Shown in pieces: positions 1 through 6,393 of a stretch of 10,333 nucleotides of DNA. Origin of the DNA: Archangium sp. (GTDB lineage Bacteria; Myxococcota; Myxococcia; Myxococcales; Myxococcaceae); NCBI GenBank assembly GCA_016793585.1, contig JAEUJR010000666.1:1-10333 (forward strand), read 5' to 3'. The notes under the pieces were generated by a model that did not search any database, was not told the DNA's origin, and saw only the letters and a program-made list of their open reading frames with translations. How positions within the stretch are numbered: the stretch's first letter is position 1; each line of letters begins with the position of its first letter. A program made the translations under genes and the position numbers.

Positions 1-1
1 G

Positions 2-127
2 CATCGAGACTCCGACGGCACCCTCGCCGAGACGAAGGAGAGCGGTCACGCCATCATCGGAGCGCCCGTCGATTGGCTCTTCGGTGCGATTCGGGCACAG
101 ATGCTCGAGCTGCCCTGTCAGCCCTGA
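2..127 (+). CDS. 3' end of an unrecognised protein (partial)
   Basis: An open frame enters from the left edge and stops with TGA at 125-127, leaving 41 residues. The tail contains a mixed hydrophobic stretch around GAPVDWLFGAI and ends in PCQP. No family is recognised and no function is proposed. Support for it being real is positional: its stop codon directly abuts the stop codon of the minus-strand hydrolase (shared TGATCA at 125-130). The same end-to-end arrangement recurs at 4768-4773 between two convincing genes. Because the 5' part is missing, the reading frame could also be chance in GC-rich DNA. Confidence 0.5.
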   Translation, partial: HRDSDGTLAETKESGHAIIGAPVDWLFGAIRAQMLELPCQP

Positions 128-919
128 TCAGCGGCTGATCAGCTCGCGCATCGCTGCGCCGACCTCGACGCCGTGAAACTTCTGCACGTCGTGCCCTCCA
201 TCGGTGAAGCGCAGCTGCTTCCAATCGGGTCGGGTGCGCGCGAGCTCTTCGTGAAATCGCTGCGGCACGAGCGCGTCGTCGTCGGCCCACGTCTGCAACA
301 CCGGCAACCTGGCCGCGCTGATGTTGTCTCGATGCCGGCCGAAGTCGGTGAAGGCCGCGTCGACCACCGTGCGCAGCGCGCCTTCGTCGGTCATGTCGCG
401 CAGTGAGAAACCCAGGCGTTTGTACGCGAGGCGCGCGAACCGCGTCAGCGCCGGCTGCAGGGGACGAACGAGCAGCACGTTCGCGAACGACCGCCAGACC
501 GCCTCGGGGTAGTGCGCCGTCGGCCCCGGAGCCGCCACCAGCGTCAACGTCTTCACCCGCTGCGCGTGATGCACCGCCGTCTCGAGCGCGATGAGCCCGC
601 CCATCGAGTGCCCGACGAGCGAGACCTGCTCGAGCTGCAGCGCCTCGAGCGCGCGCGCGACCAACTCGCCCCGCGCCTGCAACGACAACGGCTTCACCAC
701 GCCCGGCATGCGCGCTTCGCCGAAGCCCGGCAGCTCGAGCCTGATGAAGCGCGCCCACTCGAACAGCGGTGTCGCCAGCCAACGCCAGTGGTGATGCGCT
801 CCGGGAAGGCCAGACAGCCCGACCACGACGGGCCCGCTGCCTTCATCGGTGTACGAGAGCGTCACGCCGGGAAGCTCGAGCGTTCGTCGTTGCGGGTCTC
901 GCGGTGCTGCGGGCTGCAT
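128..919 (-). CDS. Alpha/beta-hydrolase fold protein
   Basis: A 263-residue protein of the alpha/beta-hydrolase superfamily, about the usual length for single-domain members. It shows the nucleophile elbow GHSMGG with the catalytic Ser at about residue 105, a probable acid Asp in WADDDALVP (about 215), and the catalytic His in DGGHD (about 243). The region expected to supply the oxyanion hole reads SGLPG near residue 36, where many relatives have HG.PG, so His is replaced by Ser. The substrate cannot be told from sequence; esterase, haloperoxidase-like or C-C hydrolase activities are all possible. No signal peptide is seen, so a cytoplasmic location is inferred. The ATG at 919 was chosen because the hydrolase fold starts shortly after it. 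An in-frame start at 1006 would add 29 non-conserved residues and overlap the divergent gene. The neighbour at 983 is divergent across a short gap. Confidence 0.85.
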   Translation of the reverse strand: MQPAAPRDPQRRTLELPGVTLSYTDEGSGPVVVGLSGLPGAHHHWRWLATPLFEWARFIRLELPGFGEARMPGVVKPLSLQARGELVARALEALQLEQVSLVGHSMGGLIALETAVHHAQRVKTLTLVAAPGPTAHYPEAVWRSFANVLLVRPLQPALTRFARLAYKRLGFSLRDMTDEGALRTVVDAAFTDFGRHRDNISAARLPVLQTWADDDALVPQRFHEELARTRPDWKQLRFTDGGHDVQKFHGVEVGAAMRELISR

Positions 920-948
920 GCGCGCGCTTTCCCGCACTTCGAGGGCGG

Positions 949-963
949 CGACAACGGTTGTCG
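949..963. promoter_or_regulatory. 15-bp perfect palindrome, candidate operator
   Basis: CGACAACGGTTGTCG is a perfect inverted repeat with 7-bp arms around one central base. It lies in the 63-bp gap between the divergent hydrolase start (919) and acyltransferase start (983). A TATGCT element follows at 968-973 and could be a -10 box for the rightward gene. The position fits a site for a dimeric repressor controlling both genes, but no regulator gene is present in the window. The operator role is inference. Confidence 0.35.
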
Positions 964-982
964 GGCCTATGCTCGTCTCGTC

Positions 983-1747
983 GTGACGTCTTCGAAGGCC
1001 CAACACGAAACCGTCAGTCGCGCGTTGATTCGCCAGCGCGGCTTCTTTCGCACCGGGCGCGGGCTGCAGGCGAGGGTGCGGCGCGTCGCTTCACTCACTG
1101 CTGCGGAGATCGAAGCGATGTGGGCGCTCTTCGCCGCCTCGTACGATGGCGCGAAGCGCTCGGACTTCGACCGCGACCTCGACGAGAAACACCACGTCAT
1201 CGTGCTCAAGGACGTCGAGCGCCGGGTGATGGGCTTCTCGACGTTGCTCGCCATCGAAGAGCCCGGCCAGTGGTGCGCCGTCTTCTCGGGAGACACCATC
1301 GTCGCTCCCGGCTTCTGGGGCCAGACGGCGCTGCAGCGCGCGTTCATCTGGTACCTGATGGCGCAGCGCCTCAAGCGCGGGTTGCCCGTCTATTGGTTCC
1401 TCATCACCAAGGGCTACCGCACGTACCTGCTGCTCACGCGCTACTTCCCGACACACTGGCCACGGCACGACGCGCCGACGCCTGCGCTCGAAGCCTCGCT
1501 GCTCGACACGCTCTGCCGGCGGAAGTTCGGCGATGCGTGGGACCCGGCGTCGGGGCTGCTCCGCTTCACGGGAGACGTCTGTCGCCTCGCAGAAGACCTC
1601 GCCGACGTGCCCGCACGCATGGCGAAAGACGAAGACGTCGCCTTCTTCCTCGCGAAGAACCCGCGGTGGCGTGAAGGCGATGAGCTGTGTTGTCTCGCTG
1701 CGGCTGACGACCTCTTCGTACAGAAGACGACGCGCACCTTCCTTTGA
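983..1747 (+). CDS. GNAT-like acyltransferase family protein (putative)
   Basis: A predicted cytoplasmic protein of 254 residues. Residues about 46-150 resemble a GNAT N-acyltransferase fold: an N-terminal helix with MWALFAASY, a beta strand (HHVIVLKD), a turn, a second strand (VMGFSTLLAIE), a strand entering GDTIVAPGFWGQ, then a long helix (ALQRAFIWYLMAQRL) where acyl-CoA would sit, and a strand PVYWFLITKG. The canonical Q/R-x-x-G-x-G/A signature is degenerate, so the assignment is tentative and the acceptor is unknown. The C-terminal 90 residues match no domain I recognise. The GTG at 983 is preferred because the frame upstream is antisense to the hydrolase; GTC at 980 is not a start, and no clear Shine-Dalgarno sequence is visible. 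A later ATG at 1118 would remove the first strand region. The gene sits 34 bp upstream of the repeat-bearing lipoprotein but may not be functionally linked to it. Confidence 0.6.
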   Translation: MTSSKAQHETVSRALIRQRGFFRTGRGLQARVRRVASLTAAEIEAMWALFAASYDGAKRSDFDRDLDEKHHVIVLKDVERRVMGFSTLLAIEEPGQWCAVFSGDTIVAPGFWGQTALQRAFIWYLMAQRLKRGLPVYWFLITKGYRTYLLLTRYFPTHWPRHDAPTPALEASLLDTLCRRKFGDAWDPASGLLRFTGDVCRLAEDLADVPARMAKDEDVAFFLAKNPRWREGDELCCLAAADDLFVQKTTRTFL

Positions 1748-1781
1748 GGCGAGTACGGTTCTCGTCCTTTCCGGAGCTCAC

Positions 1782-2387
1782 ATGAAGCAAGGCATCACGT
1801 TGGCATTCGTCGCGGTCTTCATCTCGTGCTCGCCAGCGCCGTCGGCTGTCGATGGTGGCGCTTCTGGCGGCGGCTCGTCGGCCATGGGCGGTGGACTCGC
1901 GGCCGCAGGAGGTGGCGCTGCGACGGCTGGTGGTGCTGCGACGGCTGGTGGTGCTGCGACGGCTGGTGGCGCTGCGACGGCTGGTGGCGCTGCGACGGCA
2001 GGTGGCGCTGCGACGGCAGGTGGCTCAGCGACCGCTGGCGGTGCGGCCACGGCTGGTGGCTCCGGTGGCGGATCGGCTGCACCTGACGCAGGCGTGGGCT
2101 TCTGCGCCGAGATGGAGACGGGCGCGAACGCGCTGCGCATGGTGCTGATGGCCTGCCCGCAGACGGGCGACATGGGCATCTACGCGTTCAACGCAGTTCG
2201 CTGCGCGATGGAGTCGGGCACCGCCTGCACGCCAGCGGAGCAGCAGATCATGCGGGGCGTCGCGGCCTGCGAGAAGACCATCACGCCCTGTGCCTCGCCG
2301 GCTGACCGCACGCGCGCGACTGCTGCCATCAACACGTGCGTCTCGAACATCACCGTGTCGAGCGCGTGCATCACGACGCTTCAGTGA
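1782..2387 (+). CDS. Gly/Ala-repeat, Cys-rich putative lipoprotein
   Basis: A 201-residue exported protein of unknown function. The N-terminus (MKQGITLAFVAVFISC) looks like a lipoprotein signal peptide with the acylated Cys at residue 16, although Phe at -3 is not ideal. Residues about 24-101 are low-complexity Gly/Ala/Ser, including eight tandem six-residue AATAGG-type repeats (46-93), and probably act as a flexible tether away from the membrane. The C-terminal 100 residues carry eight cysteines (FCAEM, MACP, RCAM, ACTP, ACEK, PCAS, TCVS, ACIT), an even number that would fit four disulfides in a compact periplasmic or surface domain. GGAG at 1772-1775 is a plausible ribosome site for the ATG at 1782. 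Lipoproteins of this build are common in myxobacteria. The 3' end overlaps the convergent gene by 7 bp. Confidence 0.8.
   Translation: MKQGITLAFVAVFISCSPAPSAVDGGASGGGSSAMGGGLAAAGGGAATAGGAATAGGAATAGGAATAGGAATAGGAATAGGSATAGGAATAGGSGGGSAAPDAGVGFCAEMETGANALRMVLMACPQTGDMGIYAFNAVRCAMESGTACTPAEQQIMRGVAACEKTITPCASPADRTRATAAINTCVSNITVSSACITTLQ
1917..2060 (+). repeat. Eight tandem 18-bp repeats encoding AATAGG
   Basis: Eight in-frame units of 18 bp (consensus GCTGCGACGGCTGGTGGT) lie inside the lipoprotein gene. Units 1-6 differ only at synonymous third bases (GGT/GGC, GCT/GCA). Unit 7 encodes SATAGG and unit 8 uses different codons for the same residues. The near identity of the first six suggests recent expansion by slippage or unequal crossover, with decay at the 3' end. 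Because the unit is a multiple of three, copy-number change would alter linker length without breaking the frame. Confidence 0.95.
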
Positions 2388-2827
2388 GCCTCGTTCGCGC
2401 TGCTCACGACGCAGGCGCCATCGGAGACCCGTTCGGCCCTCGTGAAGCGCAGCCCTTCGAGGCTCGCCTTTGCGCCGCAGAACGGTGAGAGGCCGTCACT
2501 CGCGAGCTGCCGCACGACGATGGTCAGCGCTCCGTCGATGGGCTCGATACGAATGCCGCGACCCGCGTCGAGCGTGACGTCGTCCATCACCAGAGGCCAG
2601 CTGCGGCCATGCGCGCGTTCGGAGACTTCACAGACCTGTTGCCCGCGCCGCGTGAGCACTTCGACCAGCACCTCGTCACCCGCTCCGGCGTGCAGCCTCA
2701 GACAGTCGAGCGTGGCGGGGTGGCGGTAGAGGCCGAACCACGACTCCATCGGCTGTGAGGCCCCGTTGAGGTCGAGCGCCGCACAGCTCGAGGTGCAGAG
2801 GAGCGTGGTCATGACGAACTTCCACAT
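2381..2827 (-). CDS. Small putative lipoprotein, unknown function
   Basis: A 148-residue protein that I do not recognise. The start MWKFVMTTLLCTSSC looks like a short signal peptide with possible lipidation at Cys15, or less likely Cys11; both lipoboxes are imperfect. The mature part appears to be mostly beta strands and carries four further cysteines (Cys42 and those in QVCEV, PFCGA and GACVV), which would fit two disulfides outside the cytoplasm. The ATG at 2827 was chosen because an upstream in-frame start at 2941 would bury the signal peptide behind a 38-residue basic extension that overlaps the next gene. No strong ribosome site is seen. It is the last of three same-strand genes for exported proteins (4027 to 2381). 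Its stop overlaps the end of the convergent repeat lipoprotein by 7 bp. Confidence 0.65.
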   Translation of the reverse strand: MWKFVMTTLLCTSSCAALDLNGASQPMESWFGLYRHPATLDCLRLHAGAGDEVLVEVLTRRGQQVCEVSERAHGRSWPLVMDDVTLDAGRGIRIEPIDGALTIVVRQLASDGLSPFCGAKASLEGLRFTRAERVSDGACVVSSANEAH

Positions 2828-2880
2828 GGGCGCGCACTCTGCCTGAGGTTCGCCAGATTTCAGGAGAGAACGACCGGCAT

Positions 2881-3288
2881 TCAACGCGTGAACCTGTACT
2901 CCCGGCTTTCGACTGCGAACTCCATGTCGACGCCGTCCCAACTGATCGCCATCGCCTCGAGCTTGAGTCGAACTGCCCTGCTCTCTGGAAACTGGGCGCT
3001 GGCGTCGAGCGGAATCGAGAGTTTCGCCGGAGGGTTCTTGTACACGACAGCTTCGCTCAGTTCAGTGTTCAGAAACCCTCCCGACATCTGACGCACCCGG
3101 AACGAGTACTCAACGTCCACGGCGTTTGCGGTCGGAGAGGTCACGAACGGGGTGGCGAAGAACCAGGTCGAGCCGACCTTCTCGAGAGAAGCGGTCTCGC
3201 CCAGCGTGATGGTCGGCGGAGCGACACCTGCGCCACAGTTGGAGGTCACGACGAGAACTGCGAACAGGGGAAGGAAGTGCGAAGGCAT
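2881..3288 (-). CDS. Small putative exported lipoprotein, unknown function
   Basis: A 135-residue protein with no family recognised. The N-terminus (MPSHFLPLFAVLVVTSNC) is a signal peptide ending in Cys18, followed by GAGVAPPTITLGE. It may be a lipoprotein, although Asn at -1 is atypical. The remainder alternates hydrophobic and polar residues (VDVEYSFRVRQMSGG, RAVRLKLEAMAISWDG, MEFAVESREYRFTR) and is probably a beta-sandwich. The ATG at 3288 is supported by a GGAG ribosome site on the minus strand about 8 bases upstream. It lies 22 bp after the gene ending at 3311 and 53 bp before the gene starting at 2827, so co-transcription of the three is likely. The same frame stays open upstream to 4062, but that stretch overlaps the barrel-protein gene in another frame and is not coding. 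Confidence 0.7.
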   Translation of the reverse strand: MPSHFLPLFAVLVVTSNCGAGVAPPTITLGETASLEKVGSTWFFATPFVTSPTANAVDVEYSFRVRQMSGGFLNTELSEAVVYKNPPAKLSIPLDASAQFPESRAVRLKLEAMAISWDGVDMEFAVESREYRFTR

Positions 3289-3310
3289 AAGCGTTCTCCA
3301 GGAGTAGAGG

Positions 3311-4027
3311 TCAGAAGATCCACGTGAAGCTGAGGTTGAAGGGCATCGAGAACACGTTGCCCGAGAATCGAAGGCGAGCGTCGACACCGAGGAGGCGCGC
3401 TTCGAGCACGGCACCACCGAATCGCAGCGCGATTCCCGCACTTCCTCCGACCAGCGCCCCAGCGACCATCTTCGTCGCGAAGACACCGCCCCGAACACGA
3501 ACGGGAAGGGAAACGCTGAAGCCGTCACGCTCGTAGAGCGGCAGCATCCACCCAGCACAGATGGCGCCCGACCCGTGCTGGCCGACGACACCCTCAACGA
3601 AGCTCCCAGTCGAACCAGGAGCCAACTCCGCGGCGAGTTCCAAGCGGCCCAACAGCACTCCGATTCGCAGTTCGCCCTGAGCGAGCATTCCCGTCGCGGA
3701 GAAGGGAATCTGAGTGTCGTGCAGCCACAGCAGCGCGCTCGACCACATCGGGCCCGCACCGCCCATCGCTCCGAGAAGGAAGTGCACACCGCTGAAGTGA
3801 CCGGCTGGGGCTGGGTTCTCTTCGACGGAAGTGGTGTCGACCGCTGGCGCCTCGACCGTTGGATCCACGACTGGTGCCGGAGCGACCGGCGGAAGTCGTC
3901 GCGCTGTGCATGTCGACGCCACGCACGAGAGCGACGCTTCACAATCAGCATCGGAGCGGCACGACTCGCCGGCTTCTCCAAGAACGGGCACTGCGCAGAG
4001 CAACGCAAGAAGTGGGGTGGTGAGCAT
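3311..4027 (-). CDS. Secreted Cys-module protein with barrel-like C-terminal domain
   Basis: A 238-residue exported protein. Residues 1-19 form a Sec signal peptide (MLTTPLLALLCAVPVLGEA). Four cysteines follow at 23, 29, 35 and 40 in GESC.SDADC.....C....C, the kind of small disulfide module often labelled Dickkopf-like in myxobacterial proteins. A Pro/Val-rich linker occupies about 45-72. The remainder (about 77-238) is Gly-rich with alternating strands and ends in LSFTWIF; a terminal aromatic residue is typical of outer-membrane beta-barrels. A surface or outer-membrane protein is inferred, and the function is unknown. It is first in a row of three same-strand exported proteins, 22 bp from the next. 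Its start is divergent from the zinc-ribbon gene across 116 bp, in which I see no convincing promoter. The ribosome site is weak (GCAGG). Confidence 0.75.
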   Translation of the reverse strand: MLTTPLLALLCAVPVLGEAGESCRSDADCEASLSCVASTCTARRLPPVAPAPVVDPTVEAPAVDTTSVEENPAPAGHFSGVHFLLGAMGGAGPMWSSALLWLHDTQIPFSATGMLAQGELRIGVLLGRLELAAELAPGSTGSFVEGVVGQHGSGAICAGWMLPLYERDGFSVSLPVRVRGGVFATKMVAGALVGGSAGIALRFGGAVLEARLLGVDARLRFSGNVFSMPFNLSFTWIF

Positions 4028-4143
4028 GGCCTGCGCTTCGTGCAGGTCGCTCGCCGCCCCAAGCCACCGGAAGCACGACCAGGCGCGACTTACGCGTCCA
4101 GCACAGAGGACCCCTCGACCTCCTCGTTCTACGGTTCGCCGCC

Positions 4144-4770
4144 ATGGCTCAGCAGGTCGATCCGCTCGCGTGTCTCAAGTGCCGCAAACCCGTCGACGGG
4201 CGCGGGCTCGTGACGTGTGCCGCCTGCGGAACGACGTTTCTGCTGCTGCACGGCAAGGCGCTCGATGCGTCGGTCACACCGCCGCTCGCGGAGCCCACGT
4301 GGGAAGAGGTCTCGTTGCGCGGCGCCGGAGCGCTCGTCGGTCAGCTGGCCGTGCTTCGCCGTCTCGGCCTCGCCTTCGGAGCCCTCGACCCCGTCGTCGC
4401 GCGCGTGATGATGGAGTCGCCCGATGGGCCGCTGAAGTACCACGACGTCTCGTCCATCGCGGCCAGGCGCGTCGTCAGCATCGGTCAGGCGCTGCTCGCG
4501 GTGTTGCTGACGATTCCGTTTCTCGTGGTTCCCGGGTTTGCGCTGTTCGCGACGCTTCACCCGGTCGGCTTCATCGCTGGCCTCGTGCTCATCGGTCTCG
4601 GTGGCCTTCATCTGCACCGCACGTTCATCGCGAAGTCGCTTCGGCTCCGCGTCGTGGGCGAGACGGGTCGCGTCTGCGACCTCACCATTCACGGGCAGGC
4701 TTCGGCGCGCCGGCGATTCTTCGCGCTCCTCCAGGAGCGCTGCGGCCTCACGCCACAGCCGCTTCCCTGA
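4144..4770 (+). CDS. Zinc-ribbon, two-helix membrane protein of unknown function
   Basis: A 208-residue protein. The N-terminus holds a treble-clef or zinc-ribbon pattern, C10-x2-C13 and C25-x2-C28 (LACLKCRKPV, VTCAACGTTF), probably binding one Zn. A soluble middle segment (about 50-110) follows, then two hydrophobic helices at about 114-136 and 140-156, and a basic cytoplasmic tail (LRLRVVGETGRVCDLTIHG, RRRFFALLQERCG). The layout suggests an inner-membrane protein with both ends in the cytoplasm. I do not recognise a named family. The ATG at 4144 is the first in frame and precedes the Cys motif directly; no clear Shine-Dalgarno sequence is seen. Its TGA (4768-4770) touches the stop of the convergent glutaredoxin-like gene, leaving no room for a terminator between the genes. 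Confidence 0.75.
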   Translation: MAQQVDPLACLKCRKPVDGRGLVTCAACGTTFLLLHGKALDASVTPPLAEPTWEEVSLRGAGALVGQLAVLRRLGLAFGALDPVVARVMMESPDGPLKYHDVSSIAARRVVSIGQALLAVLLTIPFLVVPGFALFATLHPVGFIAGLVLIGLGGLHLHRTFIAKSLRLRVVGETGRVCDLTIHGQASARRRFFALLQERCGLTPQPLP

Positions 4771-5139
4771 TCAGCTCGCGCGAGGGCCGCTCACCAACTT
4801 CCCCAGCTCGCCCGACGCGATGAGGCGCTCGACGTCACTGGCTCCGCCGACGAAGGTGCCCTTGATGAACACGAGCGGAAACGTCGGCCAGCCCAGCCAC
4901 ATCTTCAGCGCGAGGCGCCGCCTCCAGCCTGAGAAGTAGCTGCCATATTCGAGGTAGCGGTACGGCACCTTCTGCTCGTCGAGCAGCCGCTTCGCCTTCT
5001 TGCCAGGCTGCAGCCCCGACACGCCGACCACCACCACATCGTTCGTCGCGACCGCCTGCGCGACCTCCTGCACGAGGTCTGCGTGGAAGTTCGACTGAAC
5101 GTCGGCGATGGCAGGGTGAATTGGCGGGCGAGGCGTCAT
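4771..5139 (-). CDS. Glutaredoxin-fold protein lacking the active-site cysteines
   Basis: A 122-residue protein of glutaredoxin length and order. It has a first strand VVVVGVSG, a helix starting KKAKRLLDEQ, VPYRYLEYG, the cis-Pro loop GWPTFP (83-88), the final strand pair PLVFIKGTFVGG, and the GG..D motif (98-102) that contacts glutathione in the family. Where glutaredoxins have CPYC or CGFS, this protein reads LQPG (43-46), and there is no cysteine anywhere in it. Thiol-disulfide exchange or Fe-S ligation by the usual Cys is therefore impossible; a binding or regulatory role is inferred. A segment SYFSGWRRRLALKMWLGW lies before the cis-Pro loop. The ATG at 5139 is preferred; an in-frame start at 5178 would add 13 residues. 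It is divergent from the SCO fusion gene across 150 bp, so a shared redox or copper context is possible. Confidence 0.8.
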   Translation of the reverse strand: MTPRPPIHPAIADVQSNFHADLVQEVAQAVATNDVVVVGVSGLQPGKKAKRLLDEQKVPYRYLEYGSYFSGWRRRLALKMWLGWPTFPLVFIKGTFVGGASDVERLIASGELGKLVSGPRAS

Positions 5140-5249
5140 GCGCGGCCCCTTAGCGGGCTTGCCCGAGATCGGCAGCATCAGACGCGTCGTGCTGCCCGTC
5201 GTGGGAGGGCGCGCTGCGCGGCTGATCAACCCCCTGCGACGTGTTGTCG

Positions 5250-5263
5250 CGAGCGCGCGCTCG
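5250..5263. promoter_or_regulatory. 14-bp palindrome in the divergent glutaredoxin-like/SCO promoter region
   Basis: CGAGCGCGCGCTCG is a perfect palindrome located 26 bp upstream of the SCO fusion start. TATAGG (5274-5279) follows and resembles a -10 box for the rightward gene, but no well-spaced -35 box is seen. The 150-bp region 5140-5289 separates two divergent genes, so a dimeric regulator could act here. The motif is made almost only of G and C, and such palindromes arise easily in GC-rich DNA, hence the low confidence. Confidence 0.2.
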
Positions 5264-5289
5264 TCGATGCCGCTATAGGGCGCCCACTC

Positions 5290-6393
5290 ATGGCGAAGGC
5301 CCTCACGCTCGTCGGCATTCTCGCGCTGCTCACCATCGGCTTTCTGGCCTACGTGAAGCTGCGCGCGCCTTCGAACCTCGAGCGCGCCGAAGCGCTGGCC
5401 CACGTCGAGAAGAAGAAGCTCGAGCCGCTCTTCCCCGTGCCGGCCTTCAGCTACCTCGACCAGCACCGCGCTCCCGTCACCAACACCTCGCTCGTCGGCA
5501 AGGTCTGGGTCGCGAACTTCATCTTCACCACCTGCCGCACCATCTGCCCGATGCTCACCGCGCGCATGGTTCAGCTGCAGCGTGCGTTGCCCGGCGTCGA
5601 CGTGCGCTTCCTCTCGTTCTCGGTCGACCCTGCGAACGACACGCCCGCCGTGCTCACCGCCTACGCGAAGAAGTGGGCCCCCGACGAGCCGAGGTGGACG
5701 CTGCTCGCCACCGACGCCGAGACGCTGCCGGCCACGGCCGCCGGGTTTCACGTCACCGCCGAGAAGAACAAGCCGGGCGAGCTCGACCCCATCATTCATT
5801 CGTCGGTGTTCGTGCTCGTCGACCGCGCGGGCATGGTGCGCGGCGTCTACGACAGCGAACACCGCGAAGACCTGAAGGCCCTCGTGAACGCCGTACGCAC
5901 GCTCGCCGGAGCCCAGACGCCAGTTCCCCAACAGGGCGCGCCGAGCGGCCTCGAGCTGTACCACTCCGAGTCGTGCGCGACGTGTCACGAAGCCCCCGAG
6001 CTCGCGCCGCCGCTCTTCGGCCGCGCGGGCAGCCGCGTCGCCTTCGACAACGGCATCACCGCCGCGTTCGACGCCGAGTACGTCAAGGAGTCACTGCTCG
6101 CGCCCGACGCCAAACGCGCGAAGGGCTACCCCCTGCACATGCCCGGCTACGACCACCTCTCGGCCGAGGCGCTGCTGGTGCTGACGAAGTACGTGCTCGA
6201 GGCTCCTGCCACTGCGCCCGTCGCGACCGCCGAGGTGCCCGTCGAGGTCGACCCGGTCTGCCACATGAAGGTGCGCGCTACGCCTGACGCCCTGTCGACC
6301 GAGCACGACGGCCACCGCTTCTTCTTCTGCTCGAAGAGCTGCCTGAGCCGGTTCTCGGCGACGCCTGCCGCGTTTCTGCCCGATGGCGGATAA
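5290..6393 (+). CDS. SCO - cytochrome c - YHS fusion protein (oxidase copper assembly)
   Basis: A 367-residue membrane-anchored periplasmic protein with three domains. Residues 4-22 form one N-terminal helix. Residues about 45-208 are an SCO1/SenC thioredoxin-fold domain with copper ligands Cys82 and Cys86 (TCRTICP) and His170 (PIIHSS); SCO proteins insert copper or act as thiol reductants for the CuA site of oxidase subunit II. Residues about 218-305 are a monoheme cytochrome c domain: CATCH (229-233) for covalent heme and a probable Met284 axial ligand in LHMPGY. Residues about 318-363 are a YHS metal-binding domain: DPVCHM (321-326) and FFCSKSC (345-351). SCO proteins are usually about 200 residues; SCO-cytochrome c fusions occur, but the added YHS domain is unusual. 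The ATG at 5290 directly precedes the membrane helix; upstream in-frame codons overlap the divergent promoter region. It lies upstream of the oxidase operon on the same strand. Confidence 0.93.
   Translation: MAKALTLVGILALLTIGFLAYVKLRAPSNLERAEALAHVEKKKLEPLFPVPAFSYLDQHRAPVTNTSLVGKVWVANFIFTTCRTICPMLTARMVQLQRALPGVDVRFLSFSVDPANDTPAVLTAYAKKWAPDEPRWTLLATDAETLPATAAGFHVTAEKNKPGELDPIIHSSVFVLVDRAGMVRGVYDSEHREDLKALVNAVRTLAGAQTPVPQQGAPSGLELYHSESCATCHEAPELAPPLFGRAGSRVAFDNGITAAFDAEYVKESLLAPDAKRAKGYPLHMPGYDHLSAEALLVLTKYVLEAPATAPVATAEVPVEVDPVCHMKVRATPDALSTEHDGHRFFFCSKSCLSRFSATPAAFLPDGG

Noticed and set aside
512..982. 5' extension of the acyltransferase frame
   Set aside because: It is antisense to the alpha/beta-hydrolase and Arg/His-rich without structure; the real protein features begin after the GTG at 983.
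1778..2179. Pro/Ala-rich minus-strand frame across the repeats
   Set aside because: A tandem repeat whose unit is a multiple of three keeps all frames open. This PPAVAA-type frame is a by-product of the lipoprotein repeat.
3289..4062. N-terminal extension of the small lipoprotein frame (minus strand)
   Set aside because: It overlaps the Cys-module/barrel protein in another frame, is Arg/Ser-rich, and the signal peptide and ribosome site place the true start at 3288.
5179..5988. Minus-strand extension of the glutaredoxin-like frame
   Set aside because: It is antisense to the SCO fusion, with composition typical of a shadow frame.
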